Positions 1 to 12,093 of a stretch of DNA of 64,000 nucleotides are shown piece after piece. The DNA is taken from NCBI GenBank assembly GCA_015501055.1, contig JADNYV010000048.1, forward strand, positions 124,001 to 188,000. Reading direction: 5' to 3'. Position numbers and translations under genes: made by a program. The DNA is from Mucidula mucida (Eukaryota; Basidiomycota; Agaricomycetes; Agaricales; Physalacriaceae). The notes below the pieces were generated by a model that saw only the letters and a program-made list of their open reading frames with translations, made no database searches and had not been told where the DNA came from. How positions within the stretch are numbered: position 1 is the first letter of the stretch; the number at the start of each line of letters is the position of its first letter.

Positions 1-1912
1 TATGAATAAACGCACCAGCCCTGGCATGTTGTAGCACTTCTTCACAAGCCAGTCCACCGTTCGCGGATGCGCCTGTGCAGACGCATCCGGCCTATTCATA
101 TGCCAGCTCCTCGAATGCATCAGGATCGCCGCACACGGGTTCCCTTTCCTCAACAACGGGCCCCAGTCCGCCAAACACGCCTTCACGCCTACCCCGTCGA
201 CCAAATGGCTCGCATCCACGCGGTCAAAGCACGGGCCTTGAAAAGCCGGGAGCACGCCCGCAAAGACTCCCTTGGAGAGGATCTTCGCATCGTACTGTGT
301 TAGATGCAGGTGGATGTTGAATTCCTTCATGCGTTTGGCGAACTCCCGGAGCTGGTCTTTGATGTGGAAGAAGAGACAGCCGAAGACGTCGCAAAGTCGA
401 CTGCGTGGCGCGCTCCGGATTCCAGTACGGCCGACATATCCCAGCCGCGTAAAGGAGAGGTGTTTCCAGGGATCCATTGACCGCGAGATGTGAAGAGAAA
501 TCTGAAAATGAGCTTGGTCAATTTGAAAAGACACGAGAGAATGTGTTCTACCTATTGGGCTGCGTGAAAGTCCTAGTATTCTGGGAGAATGGTAAGAGGA
601 CACCTGTGTCTCTGTAGCGCTTGAAAGCCAAGCGATGAGAAGGTACGAGCTTCGACAATAATCTGTCATGGTCATCGGAATTCGCAGCTTCGTTATATGT
701 CCTACGCATCGAGGCGATAGCTGTAGGGAGATCAAACGTTGACTGAAGCATCTCCAAAGGCTGCTTCATCCCAGCCGTCGGCTGCATCGAATAAATCTTC
801 CCCGGCCCACGAGTAGAAAGCGCAACGCGATACGACATATCGCCCTCAGATCGGTGGCCGTACACATAATCGATGCACCACTGGAGATAGGACGCGTTTG
901 CTTGCGGAAGCGCAGCAGAGTACATGAGGTGCGTCGAGAGTTCTGCAGCTTCGTCGATCGAGGGGCCAGCGCCGAGAAGAGCAAACAAGATGAGGAGGTT
1001 GCGATTGACAACGACTGGGTCGATGTCGTTCATCAGGACGTCGCATTTCCCGCGGTAGTCCTTTGGGAGATTGTTCACGGTCTGAATGAGGTTGCGGATA
1101 TCGCCAGAAGCTGGTCGACGAAAGGTTGAGTGCACCTACGCGCAATGAAAATGAGTGCAAGTACCTGCAAGGCAGATCTTGAAGTCCATATCCTGGGTAT
1201 CGGTGCCTTCATTGCTGTCTAGGCGGAGAACGTCTATGGCTGGCATGTCACCCCAGACATAACGCGTGGATACATCCTTTGGGCGGAACATCGGTATACG
1301 TTTCTCAACGACCCAAGCTGGCTGCCAATCGTCTTTGGTATACGAGTGTGTACATGCCCGACGATGTCTTTGCCAGTGAAGTTTCTGGCACCTTTCGGAG
1401 CAGTACTTTCATATAGACATCATTGAGTTACAGCCACAACCGATAGCTGGGCTTGCATCTTACTTTGACCAGATAACACTAGATAGGAAGAGGATCAAGG
1501 CCTATTCGGTATGAAAGAGTAAAATCAAAGCACGTACGGCAGGGCACACTCTTATTCCTGGCAGAGTACATGCCTTGTAACCCTGATTAGCACAGATAGG
1601 ACCAGATATCGTGCCGCCATTAACATCGGATCCCAATCCAAAGGACATAAGGCTCTCGAGGGAGACAAGCCTTGACCGGCGGGGAACAGCATTGTCTGAG
1701 CTCGAGTCTATGGCCGGGGGAGTCGGCCTCAGACGATCTATCATGGATTTGGCACGGTGCATTGTCATTTGGCTGCCAGGGAAATAAAGATTGTGGGGAT
1801 GAAAGAGAGGAACGAGGCCAGCAAAACGTATCAAAGTATGGCGTCTGCTTGGAACGCCCGCGGGAAACGTGTTAAAGTGGCAGAAGACATGGATTACGTC
1901 TACGGTCGCCAC
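1..1912 (-). CDS. MYND zinc finger / DUF4470 protein, 3' end off the left edge
   Basis: Seen: five exons on the minus strand, 1538-1912, 1464-1478 (15 bases), 1165-1405, 552-1110 and 1-501, all with GT..AG joins in phase. Exons 1-3 together build one MYND finger: a CPAC-like pair, then YCSERCQ and HWQRHRRAC. Exon 4 starts a DUF4470 region (ASGDIRN, NLPKDY, LMNDIDPVVVNRN), and exon 5 carries its later part (DVFGCLFFHIKDQLREFAKR). Known: MYND fingers bind proteins; DUF4470 has no assigned role. The frame changes once between about 390 and 440, with conserved residues on both sides, so there is either a one-base indel or an implausibly short (35-base) intron. The start is uncertain: Met at 1912 is the first, but later in-frame Met codons are possible. 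The C-terminus is not in the window. Family assignment is fairly sure; function is unknown. Confidence 0.75.
1464..1478 (-). other. 15-base exon inside the MYND finger
   Basis: This exon encodes CYLVK, between a 59-base intron (1479-1537, GTACGT..CTAG) and a 58-base intron (1406-1463, GTAAGA..AAAG). It supplies the second Cys of the CxxC pair, and without it the finger would not form. Both joins keep the frame, which supports the reading. Confidence 0.65.
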
Positions 1913-2144
1913 GTCGAAGCCCGATGAATTGGCGTCGAAAAGTTTATCGGGTCGCGGCTACTGATTCAAGACGCGTCGCCAGAACAGGAACCTTCCTAAA
2001 ACAAACCAACCGGATCGGGAAGGTCCTAAAATAGGCGCCCACCATCCCATGTCTGCCGTCAGGCATTATCACTGCTCCGCTCCCGATGTCGCCGTCTTTA
2101 ACGACATGACATGCCATGATTTAGGATAATCATCCACTGCAGCA

Positions 2145-4295
2145 ATGTCCAGCGATATGCGTCTACAGTTCAAGTCATTAACCGCGTCGGCGTCTAGCCG
2201 CATAAAGGGATACGTGAGCCAGAAGGACCCCCGTTCGCCCGCCGCTGGCACCGATGGCCGACAAACCTGGAAGGAGTGGGCAGGGGAGAAGATCAGCAGC
2301 AGGCGCGGCCAGAGCGCTCCTGGTATCGAGAAGGTTGCTGTCTTTCCAGGCTGGGCAGCAAGAAAGTATGCATCTGGAACGGGAAATACAGACGGTCAGT
2401 AGGCCTTTTCTGACCGTATTTCGCCGCTCAATGTCCTGATACGCAGAACCGTTCGAGTTGGATGTATACGTTTCCGGATTCGCGACTGCTCACCGTCCTC
2501 CTGAGTTTGCTAGCCGATCACAGCGAGCGTTCATGAGGTTGGCCAAAAGTAACCAAGCCCTGCTAGGCATATATACCTTTATTGATCTATGCTAGGCTTC
2601 GCTGCATTACCCAAACTAGAGGGAGACCCATATCCGCCAGCCCGCCCATCGCAGTCTACCGAGGATCTACTTAAAACTGTCAGACTTCCTGCACGACCAG
2701 AGGACATGACAGAGGAGTTCGAAGTCGAGGCGCTTGAGAAACAATTTCGACGTCTCAATAATGGATCTGTCGATGAATCACGCCCACCTTCCCCAACATC
2801 TCGCCCCCCTTCACCTCCACCAATACCTACCAAAATCTCTGACGAGCTCAAGAAATTTCATGCCAATCTAGAGTCGCGTCTTCAACCCTTCTGGTCCTCT
2901 GTTCTCCCAAATCGAATCATTTCGATCCAACTTTTTCCTAAACCTGTAAATTCGACTCAAGACCCCATGGGCCACGGGCCCATAGCAGAGATGTATGTCA
3001 ACACAGCAGGCGATGGCAGCTTCCAGGCGCGTTTTGCCATCCCATGGGAGGATATGTGCCAACATCCTGGCGCTGTACATATTGCATTTGGGCAGGCAAG
3101 CGACGAACACGAGATTCTGGCGCATGTCAAGCTGCTTCCTGTGACTTCAGCGTCCACTTCAAGCCTGTCCTTGTTGCCGCCACCTCCGCCCATAGCGACG
3201 ACCGCAAGGATACCGCTCACACACAGCCCCATCCGCGTTATATCAGATATTGATGATACGGTGAAACACTCGGATGTTCTTGGTGGCGCACGCGCCGTCT
3301 TTTACAACGTCTTCGTTAAAGAGCTTCCGGAATTGGTTATTCCAGGCATGGGCGACTGGTACACGCGTATGTTCACTCAGGGTGTTCGATTTCATTATAT
3401 TGTAAGCGTGCCCTTCCTTCGAGTTGTTCAAATACTTATACTGCTTCAGTCAAATGGACCGTTTGAACTGCTACCCATCCTGGGCGATTTTCTGACTATC
3501 GCCCGCCTTCCGCCTGGCTCTATAAAACTGCGGTCATATGCAGGCCGGTCATTGTTCAGTGGTCTGCTTTCGGCACCTGCAGCGCGTAAGCGTGCGGCCA
3601 TTCAGGATGTCCTTGACGCTTTCCCCCATTCACGATTCATCCTCGTCGGCGATACTGGTGAGCAAGATATGGAATTGTATGCCGAGTACGTACTTTTCCT
3701 TCTTTCCGCCATGGAATTCACCTTGAGAGCTTATTTGCAGATTCGCCAACCAACGGCCGGAGCAGATTCTTGCTGTATTCATCCGCCTGGCAGATGAGAT
3801 ATCCATTGACGATCCTACTGGGACCAACGCCTCTCGCGAAATGCCGATTCAGTCCGCTCCGCCTGCACTAGATAATACATACAAGAAGCGCGGCGGCTCC
3901 TCGTCCATGTCATCGTCCTACACCTACCCTTCGCGCGCGCCGGCTTCAACGCACGACCGGTCTCAAAGCGAATACTTTGGCACCAGCGCACAGATGACTT
4001 CTGAGCCTGAGCCGATCAACACGGCCCCAGCACCACGACCTATACTTACACCCATCACAACGCCGAGTCCAGGGTATTTCTCTTCAGCGTCCTCTACGTC
4101 TTCGAGTACGAGTGGGAAAATGACGGACCAGGAGAAGAAGAAGTGTGAGCTGCAGATGAGGGTGTGGAGTGCCCGGATGCAGATTCCTGGGATATACCGT
4201 TTAGGGTGTTTAGGGAGCCAGAGGAGTGTGTTGAAGCGGAAGGGGTGTTGCGGGGTAATACACTGCTGGAAGACCTTGAGCGGTGGAAGACGTGA
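2145..4295 (+). CDS. APP1: APP1-type phosphatidate phosphatase (DUF2183)
   Basis: Seen: exons 2145-2394, 2447-2548, 2596-3401, 3450-3685 and 3741-4295, giving about 649 residues. The mid-protein block has the HAD-like signature SDIDDTVKHS, then FHYISNGPFELLP across a splice, GSIKLRSY and FILVGDTGEQDMELYAE. Known: yeast App1 converts phosphatidate to diacylglycerol at cortical actin patches, using a DxDxT catalytic motif; the DIDDT here fits. The C-terminal part is Ser/Pro-rich and ends in a conserved acidic tail. Odd: the tail is only in frame if one base is lost near 4186-4191 (a CCTGGG run). After the shift it reads VFREPEECVEAEGVL and stops at 4293-4295; unshifted, it would end at 4317 with an unrelated tail. 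The start Met at 2145 is followed by a continuous reading frame. Function is confident, the last 35 codons less so. Confidence 0.85.
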
Positions 4296-5026
4296 AGGTT
4301 CAGGTTGGAGTTCATAATTATCGTTATTGGTGCTTTTTTGGGGCTGTGTAAGGGTTTTTTGTGTACTTTCTGTTGACTCCAATAGTATGTTTGAAAAACC
4401 AGAAAATGCTCCAATGTAGCCTTTCATCTGGGTCAGGGATGAGATGGATACGTAGAGTAGACTATAAGACTCTTGACTAGAGAATCTGTTCTTGGGTGCG
4501 CGGAAGACTCCTTCAGGAAACGGTCCAGGACCTTTGAGAAAACCTCAAGAAGAGAAGCATGTGTCGATGCCACTGGCAAGGGTCCAAACCGAGACTTACA
4601 CGTTGGTGAAGGGGAGTCCTGCCGACGCTCAATGAAAGGAGCTGAGGATGGATCGGGTGCGAAGCACAAAATGACCAGGAGGATATAGTAAGAGACGACA
4701 GCGAGAGGAAGTGAACGTTTGGGGAAGACGTGTCAAATCCTATTGACAAAGACTAGCTGTCAAGACATAGTAACTACGCCACGCTCGACTTGCAGCGGCC
4801 TACTAAGTTATCATCTGATAAGCTTGACGCGTGCATCTCTGTCGGCTTATCGCTACTAGCGGTATGCACGACCGCAGCGCGAGGAGCTACCAAACCACCT
4901 ACAATCAAACAAAATATATTATACCTACGACATAGATGATAATTAAAAAAACAGAAAGCATAATCGATAGCATCAGGGGGGGGGGGGGGGTATTCCAAAC
5001 ATACAAAAAAAAGCCCATCATCATCA
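4296..5026. other. Intergenic region between two convergent genes
   Basis: This holds the 3' flanks of APP1 and of the TBC gene. A minus-strand stretch near 4580-4690 reads like a hydrophobic leader followed by a Ser/Pro segment, but it has no start codon in frame and no family resemblance. A run of 15 G lies at 4976-4990. I see no supported gene. Confidence 0.6.
4976..4990. repeat. Homopolymer of 15 G
   Basis: An uninterrupted G run lies 3' of the TBC stop codon. Such runs are prone to length errors in sequencing and to slippage in the cell. Confidence 0.95.
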
Positions 5027-8000
5027 TCACGACCTCGTAGGCAGCGAAATACCCCTCCCATTCCCAGCCCCGCGCACCGCCTTCTTGCGCGAGGCCTCCG
5101 CCAGCACCTTGGTCATCCGCTGCCGCTCCCGCCTCAAATCCTCGTCGTTGATCTTCCACTTGGAGTTGCGCCACGCCATCTCGTCGGGCGGGATCTGGAT
5201 CGGCCGGGCCAAGATGCTCATCGCCGCTTCGGCTTTCCTCACGCGTAGAAGCGCCTCCCGCCGCGGTGCGTGCATGAGGAGCGTCAGCGCAGTGCGGATG
5301 AGGATCGGGGTACCTAGAGCTATTGCGTTAGTCTTGTAAATATAGAGAAGGAAGGACGTAACAAAGCACATACCATCAGTCTCGCATAGCCAATTATCCC
5401 AGACGCGTCTAATGGCCTCTTCACCGTCGTCCAGATCGCGAAATTTGCCTACAAAGGCGCCTCTGATCCCAAGCCCTCGAATGACCTTTCCAGCTGGAAT
5501 ACCAAGCGTCGTCAACAGATGATGCGACAACTGCGAATCTGCTTTGCTCAAGGAACGCGCTAACAGCTCCCCGTCAATCTCCAGCTGTGGTGTTGTTTCC
5601 TGAGAAGAGAGAGAGATGAGTTCAAATCATTCATTGAGAGCGCACTCACATCGCCAGCTCGAGTATAATACGACCGAAGAGACCCGTCCATAATGCAGCA
5701 GAATATCCAAAACGCGTCTTGCTCGGGGGCCAATGCAAGCAAAAACGGCAGAACCGCGTCAAGTTCTATCAACAACCGCCAATCAGCATTCAAACGTCCT
5801 TGTCCAACCATGCGCTGTCGTTCATCCCCATGACAATCCAGCCACATAAAAAGCCGAGTCGAAAGACACTCACCATCACCCCATCCCACGTCTGGACACA
5901 TCCTTCTATACGCCTGCTTCAACCGCTCCGCACCCTCTCCCTCCACAGTATCCAACAACGCCCTCAACGCCTCCGCATTCCTCCCTCCCGGACCGCCACC
6001 CCCCAGACCACCACCCATGACACCCGATGACTGACCAGCAGCAGGCAGGGTCGCCGACGAAGACGCGACTAGCTCCATCCACACCAGCCACCGCACGCTC
6101 ATCGGCACGCCCCCACCCTCCAACACCAACTTCTTAACCTTCTTCTTCTTCGCCTTGGCAGACCCAGACCCCGAGGCACTCAGCACAGTCAAAAACTTGG
6201 TCTCCCGGTCCCTCAAATGCGGGACAGTCGGCGTGTGGCTTCGCGTCGAAGGTGCACTCTGCGATGGAGGCAACGGCCGAGGTGTCGGCGGCACTGCGGC
6301 CGAAGAACTATTGGTTGAAGACCGCGGGACAGGACTCGACGGACTGCTTCTGCCACCACTGCTCCCAGTCTGCCCCGTTACCATCTCAAACTCCATACTC
6401 CGCACGCTCACACTGACCCCACTCGTGCTAAACCCACTGCTGATGCTCTCTGTATCAATAGACGGTCTGGGTGGTCCATTACTACCGCCCATTGAGCCCG
6501 CACGATTGCTCAGCGTTCTAGCACGCAAATTTGGTAATGACAACTTGCGGTTCGGAGAAATACCCGCTGGGTTCGTTATAGGTGGCGGCGAAGGTCCAAC
6601 TGATTTCGGATTCGAAGGGCCGGCACCAGGAGGGAAATTGCCAGTGACAGGTGAGCCATTTAGGTTCGAAGAGGCGAAAGGAGGTAAAGGGAAATTCGAC
6701 AGAGAGGCTGGAGACGGAGACGGAGATTCTCCTCTTAACGAAGTCATGGGAGGCGGAGGTGATAAGGTGAGACTTCTCTGACGCGTACCTGGTGCACCAA
6801 GAGGTCGTAGCGATGGCTGCGTATCATCATATTGTGGTGAACCAATTTGACGGGGCGAAGGAGGATGTAAACTTCCCAGGACGGGACTGTCACGCCCGAG
6901 GGCAATGGAGCCAATACTAGGGGAATGAGTGCTGGAGTTTGCTGAGTTTAGACTTGGACTGCCTCTGTGCATATTATTGCTCGGTCCCGCGGTGTTAGGC
7001 GGCGGTGAGAGTACCCGTGCCATTGAGCCTAGTATATAAATCAGCGTTTAGTTATCAAGCAACGAGATTAATGCTCTACCTAGACTTGGACTCCCTTGCT
7101 GATGTCCGTTTCCGTTCAACGCCATTGACTGTGGAGGGGACATAGCACGCACTACAACGGAGCGATATAAGTCGAGGAAAGGATGCAACTCAAGAGAACT
7201 TACTGCTACTGATACTCGAATTGCTTTCACTCACTGTTATAGGCGGCGTAGAACGTTCACTTGCTGGCGGTGGAGATAGCGATAATGTTCTCGTTGGAGG
7301 CGAAGTCGGTGGGGGCGTTACCATCCTACTCTCAGGCACCTGAGTCAACAGACTCAGCTGGGTGCTCGGATTGCTCGCCACAAAATTCGCAATTCCACCA
7401 GGTCTAGGCGGCGACATCGTCGTACTGTTGGCTCTCGGCCGCATCTGTGGTGAACTTGAAGGACTTGGTCCCGGTGGCTGCGACCCCAACGCCGGCACCG
7501 CACTCTCAGTTCTCGCTCTTGGCGGTGATGATGGGGTCATGAGAAGACCTCTTTGTGGTGGTGACGACGGAGCATTAGCAAGGCCCAAGGGAGACGAAGA
7601 AGAGGTCGCCGAATCCATTCGTGGCCTCGGTTGCATCATCCTTGGACTCGGTGGTACAAGCATCCTTGGACTAGGGGGAGCCAGCGGACTTGAACTCCTA
7701 CTCACACTTTCCCCTGCCCCAGGCACAAAGCTTCCCATTCGTGCTGGCGCTTCCACCTTGATTGGCTCGGGCACATGCACCCGCGACACCCTTTGCTCCT
7801 GCACCTCTGCCGGATCCATTGTGCCTCCTGCAGCCAGGTTTGACATGGAGCGTGACGAAGTGATAGTAGGAGTGTTCTCCTTCACCATTTGCGTTTGCAT
7901 GCCCGCACCAAGCCTGAGATCGGAAAAACTGCGACTACGGGGACGTTCGCGAAGAGATTGATGTGAGACGGCGCCAGGACCGGGGGATGAAGGTGCACGA

Positions 8001-10037
8001 AGTGGACTGCTAGTACGCGGAGCAAAGAGGGACGGAGGCGGCGGCAGTGGTGGAGGGTCAACACTAAACGTAATTCCTATTGGCCCATACGCGTCCCACA
8101 ATTCGCCAATCGTGCGTCCATATATAGTCGGATGTGGACGACCCATACTCAACGCCTGCATCATCATAGGAATCAGATTATTCCCAGTCTGAACCAGAGG
8201 CGGTTCAGGCGCAGAGCGCTGTGAAGGGGAGGGCATTGGTAATTGAGGAGGGGGAGGTTTCGGTGCGCCAGGATGGGGTAGGAACAATGAAGTCCGTTCG
8301 CCCTCTCCCACGGTCGTAGGTCTTTTTCGTATCATCAGTGGAGGTGTATTTGGAGTTGGCGGCGTTGTCGGTTCAGGTGGGAGTTCGGTAGTAAGTTCGA
8401 GTGACGAGGATGATCCAAAGCGGGTGTGAAGGAGGGGTGAAGGGAAAGGATTGGAGTTGGAATGGGAGCCAATATGATTGGAATAAATGGAGGCAGAGGA
8501 TTTTGTTGACACTGAATAGCGATAATCGTCGTAAATGTCGCCCCAGGGATCGTAGGTGTCGGTGGATTTCCTGGGCTTGGACTCGTGCGTGTCTGTAGAT
8601 TTCCGAGGTTTGCCCTCGTCATGTGTATCAGTCGACCGACGCGATTTGACCTCGTCTAGGATCTCGTGGGTCTCAGATGCCTCGTCAGAAACGTCAGCTT
8701 CTTCTTCTGGAGGATCATCCGACACGATTTTGAAAGAAATGGGAGGCTCGTGGTCGGCATTGTTGCTCGCCTCCACTGTTCTAGACGCTAAGCTGTTGTT
8801 GTCATCGTCCTCGTCCTCATCATCCGAATATTCACTCTCATCGTCAGACCCTTGCAACAAGGACAGTCCAATGTTGATGCCAGCGTCTCCGCTGTCATGA
8901 TCGTGATCGCTGGGGGAAAGAACGACGGAATCTTCACCAGGTGTGAAATCTTCTACCTCGTGAAAATCGTCTGACGCCAAATGTTCTCTGATGCGTTGCA
9001 TAATAGGACTAGGGCTTCGCGTGAGGGCATCGTTAGAGGATTCCTCCGGTGGGGATATCACCACAACGGTTTCTTCCGTGGAGTGTCTATTTGGTGCCCT
9101 CTGGAAACGCGGTCAAAACGAGGAAAGATGATAGGCGAGAGGACATACATGTTCCTCGACTACTTTTTTGAATCCATCCTCGGAGTCGTAGGTGTCATTC
9201 CGAAGCGTATCATCCGTCGAGTGATGTGTCGGTGCCTGTACATCGCACAGCTGCGGTGAACAAGACGACGAGGAAATTTCTGGAAGAACTTACCCTGTCT
9301 GCAGCACTCTCGTCCACTGCATCTAGGTGATGCCGGACGACTGGATTCGGCAGGACTTCTCCATCCTGAACAAAGTAAGACCGCAGTTATAGCAAGATGT
9401 GGACTAGCATACGGGACTCGGTGTTTTGTACTTGGCCTCACGGAAAGTTGGAAGGACTGGACTCGATTCGCTCACCTTTAGAGATATTTAGCGAGATGAC
9501 TATTAGGAGAGCTAACATACCGTCAAGGGACTGGGACTTTTGGCTAGCAAGCGCGTGTCGTCGGGCTAGAATTCATTAGCCGATATTAAACAACCAATGG
9601 CCTTGCACGCACCGTTCCCAACGAGCTTTCCCGCCTGTCCAACATGGCGCTCGGCGTCGGGCTCTTGACGCTCATCGAGCTACTTCGCCTCGCGATAATA
9701 GGCTTCTTCAGCCGGGCATGGAACCGAACATGTGCACCCATGAACCGCCCAACAACGCCCTCGCAGTATCCCAGATAGACGTCCTCCGCATTGGGCAGCT
9801 GCATGAGCACCACGATCTCATCGTCCTAGACATTGATCAGCTTCAAGGAAACGGCGAAAGGAGATGCTACAAGCAGAGTGCCCGTAGACACTCCCACCAA
9901 CAAGACGCATAGATACTCACCTTGAGAAACATAAGATCCTCTGCGTTCTCTGCAACGCAGTCCTCGGTTGCCGTGCATGTACCTATACCACCCTTCCCCG
10001 CGAACCGCGTCCACCGCGCAAGTTCTGCGCCATCCAT
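5027..10037 (-). CDS. Large protein with N-terminal SH3 and C-terminal TBC (Rab-GAP-like) domain
   Basis: Seen: twelve exons (9921-10037, 9613-9825, 9521-9565, 9413-9475, 9294-9365, 9149-9250, 7204-9100, 7080-7151, 5874-7028, 5650-5765, 5374-5599, 5027-5313) summing to 1455 codons including the stop. Residues about 17-80 look like an SH3 domain (EDLMFLKDDEIVVLMQL, then YLGYCEGVVGRF). A long Ser/Pro-rich low-complexity middle follows, with a short repeat (RKSTDTHE/SKPRKSTDTYD). The last about 350 residues resemble a TBC domain (VPMSVRWLVWMEL, LDAVLPFLLALAPEQDAFWIF). Known: TBC proteins switch off Rab GTPases in membrane traffic. Odd: I cannot see the usual IxxDxxR arginine finger or YxQ glutamine finger, so catalysis is doubtful. 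The Met at 10037 follows an in-frame TGA and so fits as the start. Intron 1 is 95 bases and the intron 5766-5873 is 108 bases; the rest are 43-60. Confidence 0.75.
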
Positions 10038-12093
10038 GCGGGCTCAAGAGCGTGTAGTCAGCGTGTTTGTCGTTGTTGCCGTTGCCGTCGTCGTCGCCGC
10101 GGACAGTGAGCAGAGAGTAGGTAGGAGGACAATATTGATGGCCTGCACAGGGCAATCGAAATTTTTCCACGTGGGATGATAGTTGTTCGTACGTAAAGTA
10201 AATTACAGGTCGAATCATCTCAAGAACCACAAAGTCGAGAACTTCATTTCAGCCTTGCGACGTTGATTGATACCTCTCGCCTTCCTCTGATTAGAGCCTA
10301 CCATTCGGATCACCAATTCCTGGTTGGGCTCATGTTCTTGAATCGTCTATGAGGAATCATCGGCTGCGACGAAGTCTCCGTGAACGACAGATAGATATGA
10401 AGATAGGCAGGCACGGAGAATTACTCCAAAAATGGTGGGTGTCAGCTTGAAACGTCAATGCCAATTCATATGCGATACTCCACACTCCCAGTTCGTGACG
10501 CACTGGCAGCTTTGCTGGTATTTGAATGGTCAAGCTCCAGCTTAACAAATTTGAGCGTCCTCTTGTAAGAAGTCGAAGGCTGGCGCATTAGAAGAGCTTG
10601 TTGATAGCTGAAAGTCAACAAGTACAGGCTGAGTACAATCATCAAAGAAGTCCAAGGTATCTTTAGAATGGGAAGAGCGGACTGCTCTTCGACGTTGTCC
10701 TTTCCCCACGGGAAGAATTGGGAGGAAAAACTCCATCATCCACACAATTAAGATCTCCATGACGCTTCGCTAATTCAGTTTGGGAGTAAGAATTATACTC
10801 ACACAAATAACCACGCAAGTCCTTCCTTTGCGGAGAAGTCACGAACATCGATGCTGGTGTCAGGCATCAATGTGTAGGAGAGGCCTCGTTCTTATAGCCC
10901 TTAAGCACAATATCTAAAGAAATTGCAGTCAAAGAAGAAATAAGTAAACAGATGCTAACCTTGAAATATCTAGCAGGGTGGATGTCCGACTGGGACATTA
11001 AGCCAGCCCTTTCTGACGACAAAGTATGAAGCCGACAAGGTCATAATGACGGAAACCCGAAGAGAAAACTGAACAGCGTTCAGAGTGCAACGTCCCCTCT
11101 TCAGCATATTTCGTTGTCAATGTTTGCGAAGAGCGAGAGAGGCCTCCCATAATCAAGATAAGCGATAAATAGATACATTGATAGTTTCAAGTTTGAAGAT
11201 CCTGCCGGTTGACCAGCAATCGCCTAGATGTTCTTCTTCGCGTTTCTGGATGAGCGCCAAGCTTGAGTGAAGAGCCCATGCTGAGTCAGCCAACGCTGAA
11301 TGCCGGTTGATCACCGAGGAGGTTGAATCTTCTCCTCCTGTTCTCTTCCATCCAGCTTGCATTAGTGACTAGTCTGATTTCGCCAGACGTATACCCCAAT
11401 CATGACAGGCTAGGCGTCAACCCATCTAAGCTATGCTCTAACGGGACTCGCGCACCTATATTGTCTCCAACTTCCAGCTTCCCTCTTCCATCTTCAACCT
11501 AGCGTGGGATTAGTTCAAGTCAACCACACGGTCACGGTCCTGCCTGAACGCGCGCTAGAACGACTCCAATGCTCTCGTGTATGATACTTCCGGTCCGGAG
11601 ACCCAAATGGTGTAGGCTCTACACTCTCGAAGCGCTATTGACACCCCATGTCATCGCTGTTTGGGATGAGCGACGATATACCTGGTCTTTAGATGCAAGG
11701 TACGCGAGACACTAGTAATCACCGTTGCTTATGCGCTGAAAACTGAAGAAACTTCAAGAATGGCACTCAAATGTATTCTAGGCGTGTCAAATTCCAGAGG
11801 AGGGCATACATTCGCCTGCGATAACCAGTGTTGGGGTACGTCCAATGATTACTATTCGCGCTGTTTGTTTGGTACAACAAATAGTAAGCCTCTATTTTCG
11901 ATATGGAATGTCTGTTGACTATTATGGTAAGATCAGCCTCCGAGGCCTATTGTTCGCCCAAACAAGCTGGCTTCCGGTCACGCCTTTGTTTTGGACCATC
12001 GTAGTCACGGGTTTATCTACCCAGCCCTGCTTGACCTCTCCCAGCACAGTTGTGTCATCCTCCGCATTGTCATAGCCATCCACCGTCCACATC
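10038..12093. other. Gene-poor stretch of about 2 kb
   Basis: Short open frames on both strands show no family resemblance, and no chain of them joins by GT..AG into a credible protein. No long repeats or terminal inverted repeats were noticed. It probably holds the promoter of the TBC gene on its left, and it may hide a small or non-coding gene. A minus-strand frame at 11922-12218 has an RHGER motif (see findings). Confidence 0.5.

Noticed and set aside
4433..4749. Minus-strand frame resembling a small secreted protein
   Set aside because: The hydrophobic leader has no start codon in frame and no splice that supplies one; there is no conserved cysteine pattern.
6155..6781. Open plus-strand frame rich in Gly/Glu
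   Set aside because: It is antisense to the Ser/Pro-rich middle of the SH3+TBC gene, whose twelve exons fit together in phase.
7362..7961. Open plus-strand frame rich in Gly/Leu
   Set aside because: It is antisense to exon 7 of the same gene; its low-complexity sequence mirrors the Pro/Ser repeats.
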